Source of the DNA: Candidatus Parcubacteria bacterium
GTDB lineage: Bacteria > Patescibacteriota > Minisyncoccia > Phycocordibacterales > UBA1006
DNA length: 6,026 bases
Reading direction: 5' to 3'
Assembly: GCA_027028225.1 (NCBI GenBank)
Contig: JALVJP010000015.1
Coordinates: 1 to 6,026, forward strand
The position numbers and the translations under genes are program-made. The notes beneath the pieces are model-generated. The model saw only the letters and a list, made by a program, of their open reading frames with translations, was not told the DNA's origin and ran no database searches. Of this stretch, positions 5,377 to 6,026 are shown one piece after another (position 1 is the first letter of the stretch; each line of letters begins with the position of its first letter).

Positions 5377-6026
5377 TTATCCTATAGAAAATAATGACTT
5401 TTTCAAATGTTCTTTTGCTTTCTCTGTTGCGATACGCCCTCGTTGGGTAAATTCAATGAATCCTTTCTGCACAAGGTAAGGCTCTACCACTGACTCAATC
5501 GTATCTAACTCTTCGTGACTCGCACTTGCAATCGTTTTTAGTCCTACCGGACCTCCTCCAAACTTATCAATCATCAACTCAAGGTATTTCCTATCCTCTC
5601 TTCTTAATCCTTCAGGGTCTACTCCGATAAGTTCGAACGCTTCATGGATTATATCTGGAGTAAACTCTTTTTTGTGAACTTCCGCATAATCACGAATGCG
5701 TTTAAGGAAGTGGTTCGCAAAACGAGGGGTGGAGCGAGAACGCTTCGCAATTTCCCAGAGCGCATCATCTCCGATTTCAAGACCAAGTTTTTCTGCAGAT
5801 TGTTTCAAGATACGCACCATTTCCTCATCTGTGTAGAACTCAAGTTTGAATACTCCTCCTGAGAAACGAGAACGGAGTGGTGAACTTACCGCCGCAATTT
5901 TCGTTGTTGCAGAGATGAGGGTAAATGGAGGGAGATCGAGTTGAATGGTGCGTGCAGAAGGTCCTTTTCCGATAATAATATCAAGCACTCCCGATTCCAT
6001 TGCGGGGTAGAGAATTTCCTCGATGT
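5377..6026 (-). CDS. ruvB: Holliday junction branch-migration helicase RuvB, C-terminal part
   Basis: RuvB is the AAA+ motor that, with RuvA, drives Holliday junction branch migration for RuvC cleavage. The gene runs off the right edge. The frame is open to the last base, adding IEEILYPA before the Met at 6000, so that Met is internal. About 215 residues are seen. The missing part includes Walker A and the DEIH Walker B, which should lie just upstream. Visible motifs are EEILYPAME, IGKGPSARTIQLDLPPFTL, the sensor-1 segment SATT, SSPLRSRF with the arginine finger, and RSRSTPRFANHFLKR (sensor 2, usually GTPR). The winged-helix domain has DKFGGGPVGL, VEPYLVQKGF and QRGRIAT. After SRF the protein reads SGGVFKLEFY, apparently one residue longer than the common GIVQRLEFY. 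The TAA stop is 6 bp before the yebC start. ruvA and ruvC are not visible. Confidence 0.96.
   Translation of the reverse strand, partial: IEEILYPAMESGVLDIIIGKGPSARTIQLDLPPFTLISATTKIAAVSSPLRSRFSGGVFKLEFYTDEEMVRILKQSAEKLGLEIGDDALWEIAKRSRSTPRFANHFLKRIRDYAEVHKKEFTPDIIHEAFELIGVDPEGLRREDRKYLELMIDKFGGGPVGLKTIASASHEELDTIESVVEPYLVQKGFIEFTQRGRIATEKAKEHLKKSLFSIG
5380..5383 (-). promoter_or_regulatory. Shine-Dalgarno-like AGGA for yebC
   Basis: On the minus strand AGGA sits 9 nt before the yebC ATG, inside the last codons of ruvB. This suggests translational coupling of the two genes. The same bases also form TAGGAT, a TAnnnT box 8 nt from the ATG, so a -10 reading is possible but less likely given the operon layout. 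Confidence 0.5.

Noticed and set aside
4979..5479. Plus-strand open frames opposite yebC and the end of ruvB
   Set aside because: Both genes beneath are conserved and intact, and the antisense products are low-complexity shadows with no recognisable domain.
5998..6000. Met at 6000 as the start of ruvB
   Set aside because: The frame continues to the window edge and adds IEEILYPA, which is conserved RuvB sequence, so this Met is internal and the gene is simply cut by the window.
1..6026. CRISPR array, tRNA or rRNA gene, insertion sequence, or recoded UGA
   Set aside because: I saw no regularly spaced direct repeats, no tRNA cloverleaf or CCA end, no transposase or terminal repeats around a gene, and no in-frame TGA in any gene.

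Overview
The window reads as ordinary chromosome from a small-genome bacterium of the Candidate Phyla Radiation (Patescibacteria), most likely a Parcubacteria-type lineage. This placement is an inference from three things: the VirB4-like ATPase is of the type common in those genomes, YebC is unusually short, and YidC is a minimal form next to rnpA. All reading frames are intact under the standard code. All six stops are TAA or TAG, and glycine is coded by GGN with no in-frame TGA, so nothing suggests the UGA=Gly code of Gracilibacteria/Absconditabacteria.

Layout, left to right. (1) 1-1141, plus strand, AT-rich: rnpA (RNase P protein) then yidC (membrane insertase), the usual pair near a replication origin. 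yidC ends inside a perfect inverted repeat whose loop holds its stop codon. This looks like a two-way terminator shared with the convergent next gene. (2) 1172-3034, minus strand: a complete VirB4/TraC-type ATPase, with no other type IV secretion gene in view. (3) 3035-3086: a 52-bp divergent promoter region between virB4 and comM. (4) 3087-4619, plus strand, visibly richer in GC: comM/yifB, an AAA+ helicase with a Lon-like N-terminal domain. (5) 4620-4830: 211 bp without a gene, holding four consecutive hairpins. Two are convincing terminators. One is a GC-rich stem of unknown role, and one is a 34-bp palindrome split by a 5-nt insertion. (6) 4831-6026, minus strand: yebC preceded by ruvB, which runs off the right edge. 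They are 6 bp apart and probably one transcript.

Functionally, ComM and RuvB are both AAA+ branch-migration motors for recombination. YidC and RnpA serve membrane-protein insertion and tRNA maturation, and YebC is a translation or transcription factor family. The divergent VirB4-ComM pair is the most suggestive association, since a conjugation/secretion-type ATPase sits beside a transformation helicase, but the window alone cannot show that they cooperate. I found no CRISPR array, insertion sequence, tRNA, rRNA or riboswitch, and no clear sign of an undescribed multi-gene system. The points most worth a second look are the hairpin cluster, the split palindrome, the shortened YebC and the -10-like boxes close to start codons.
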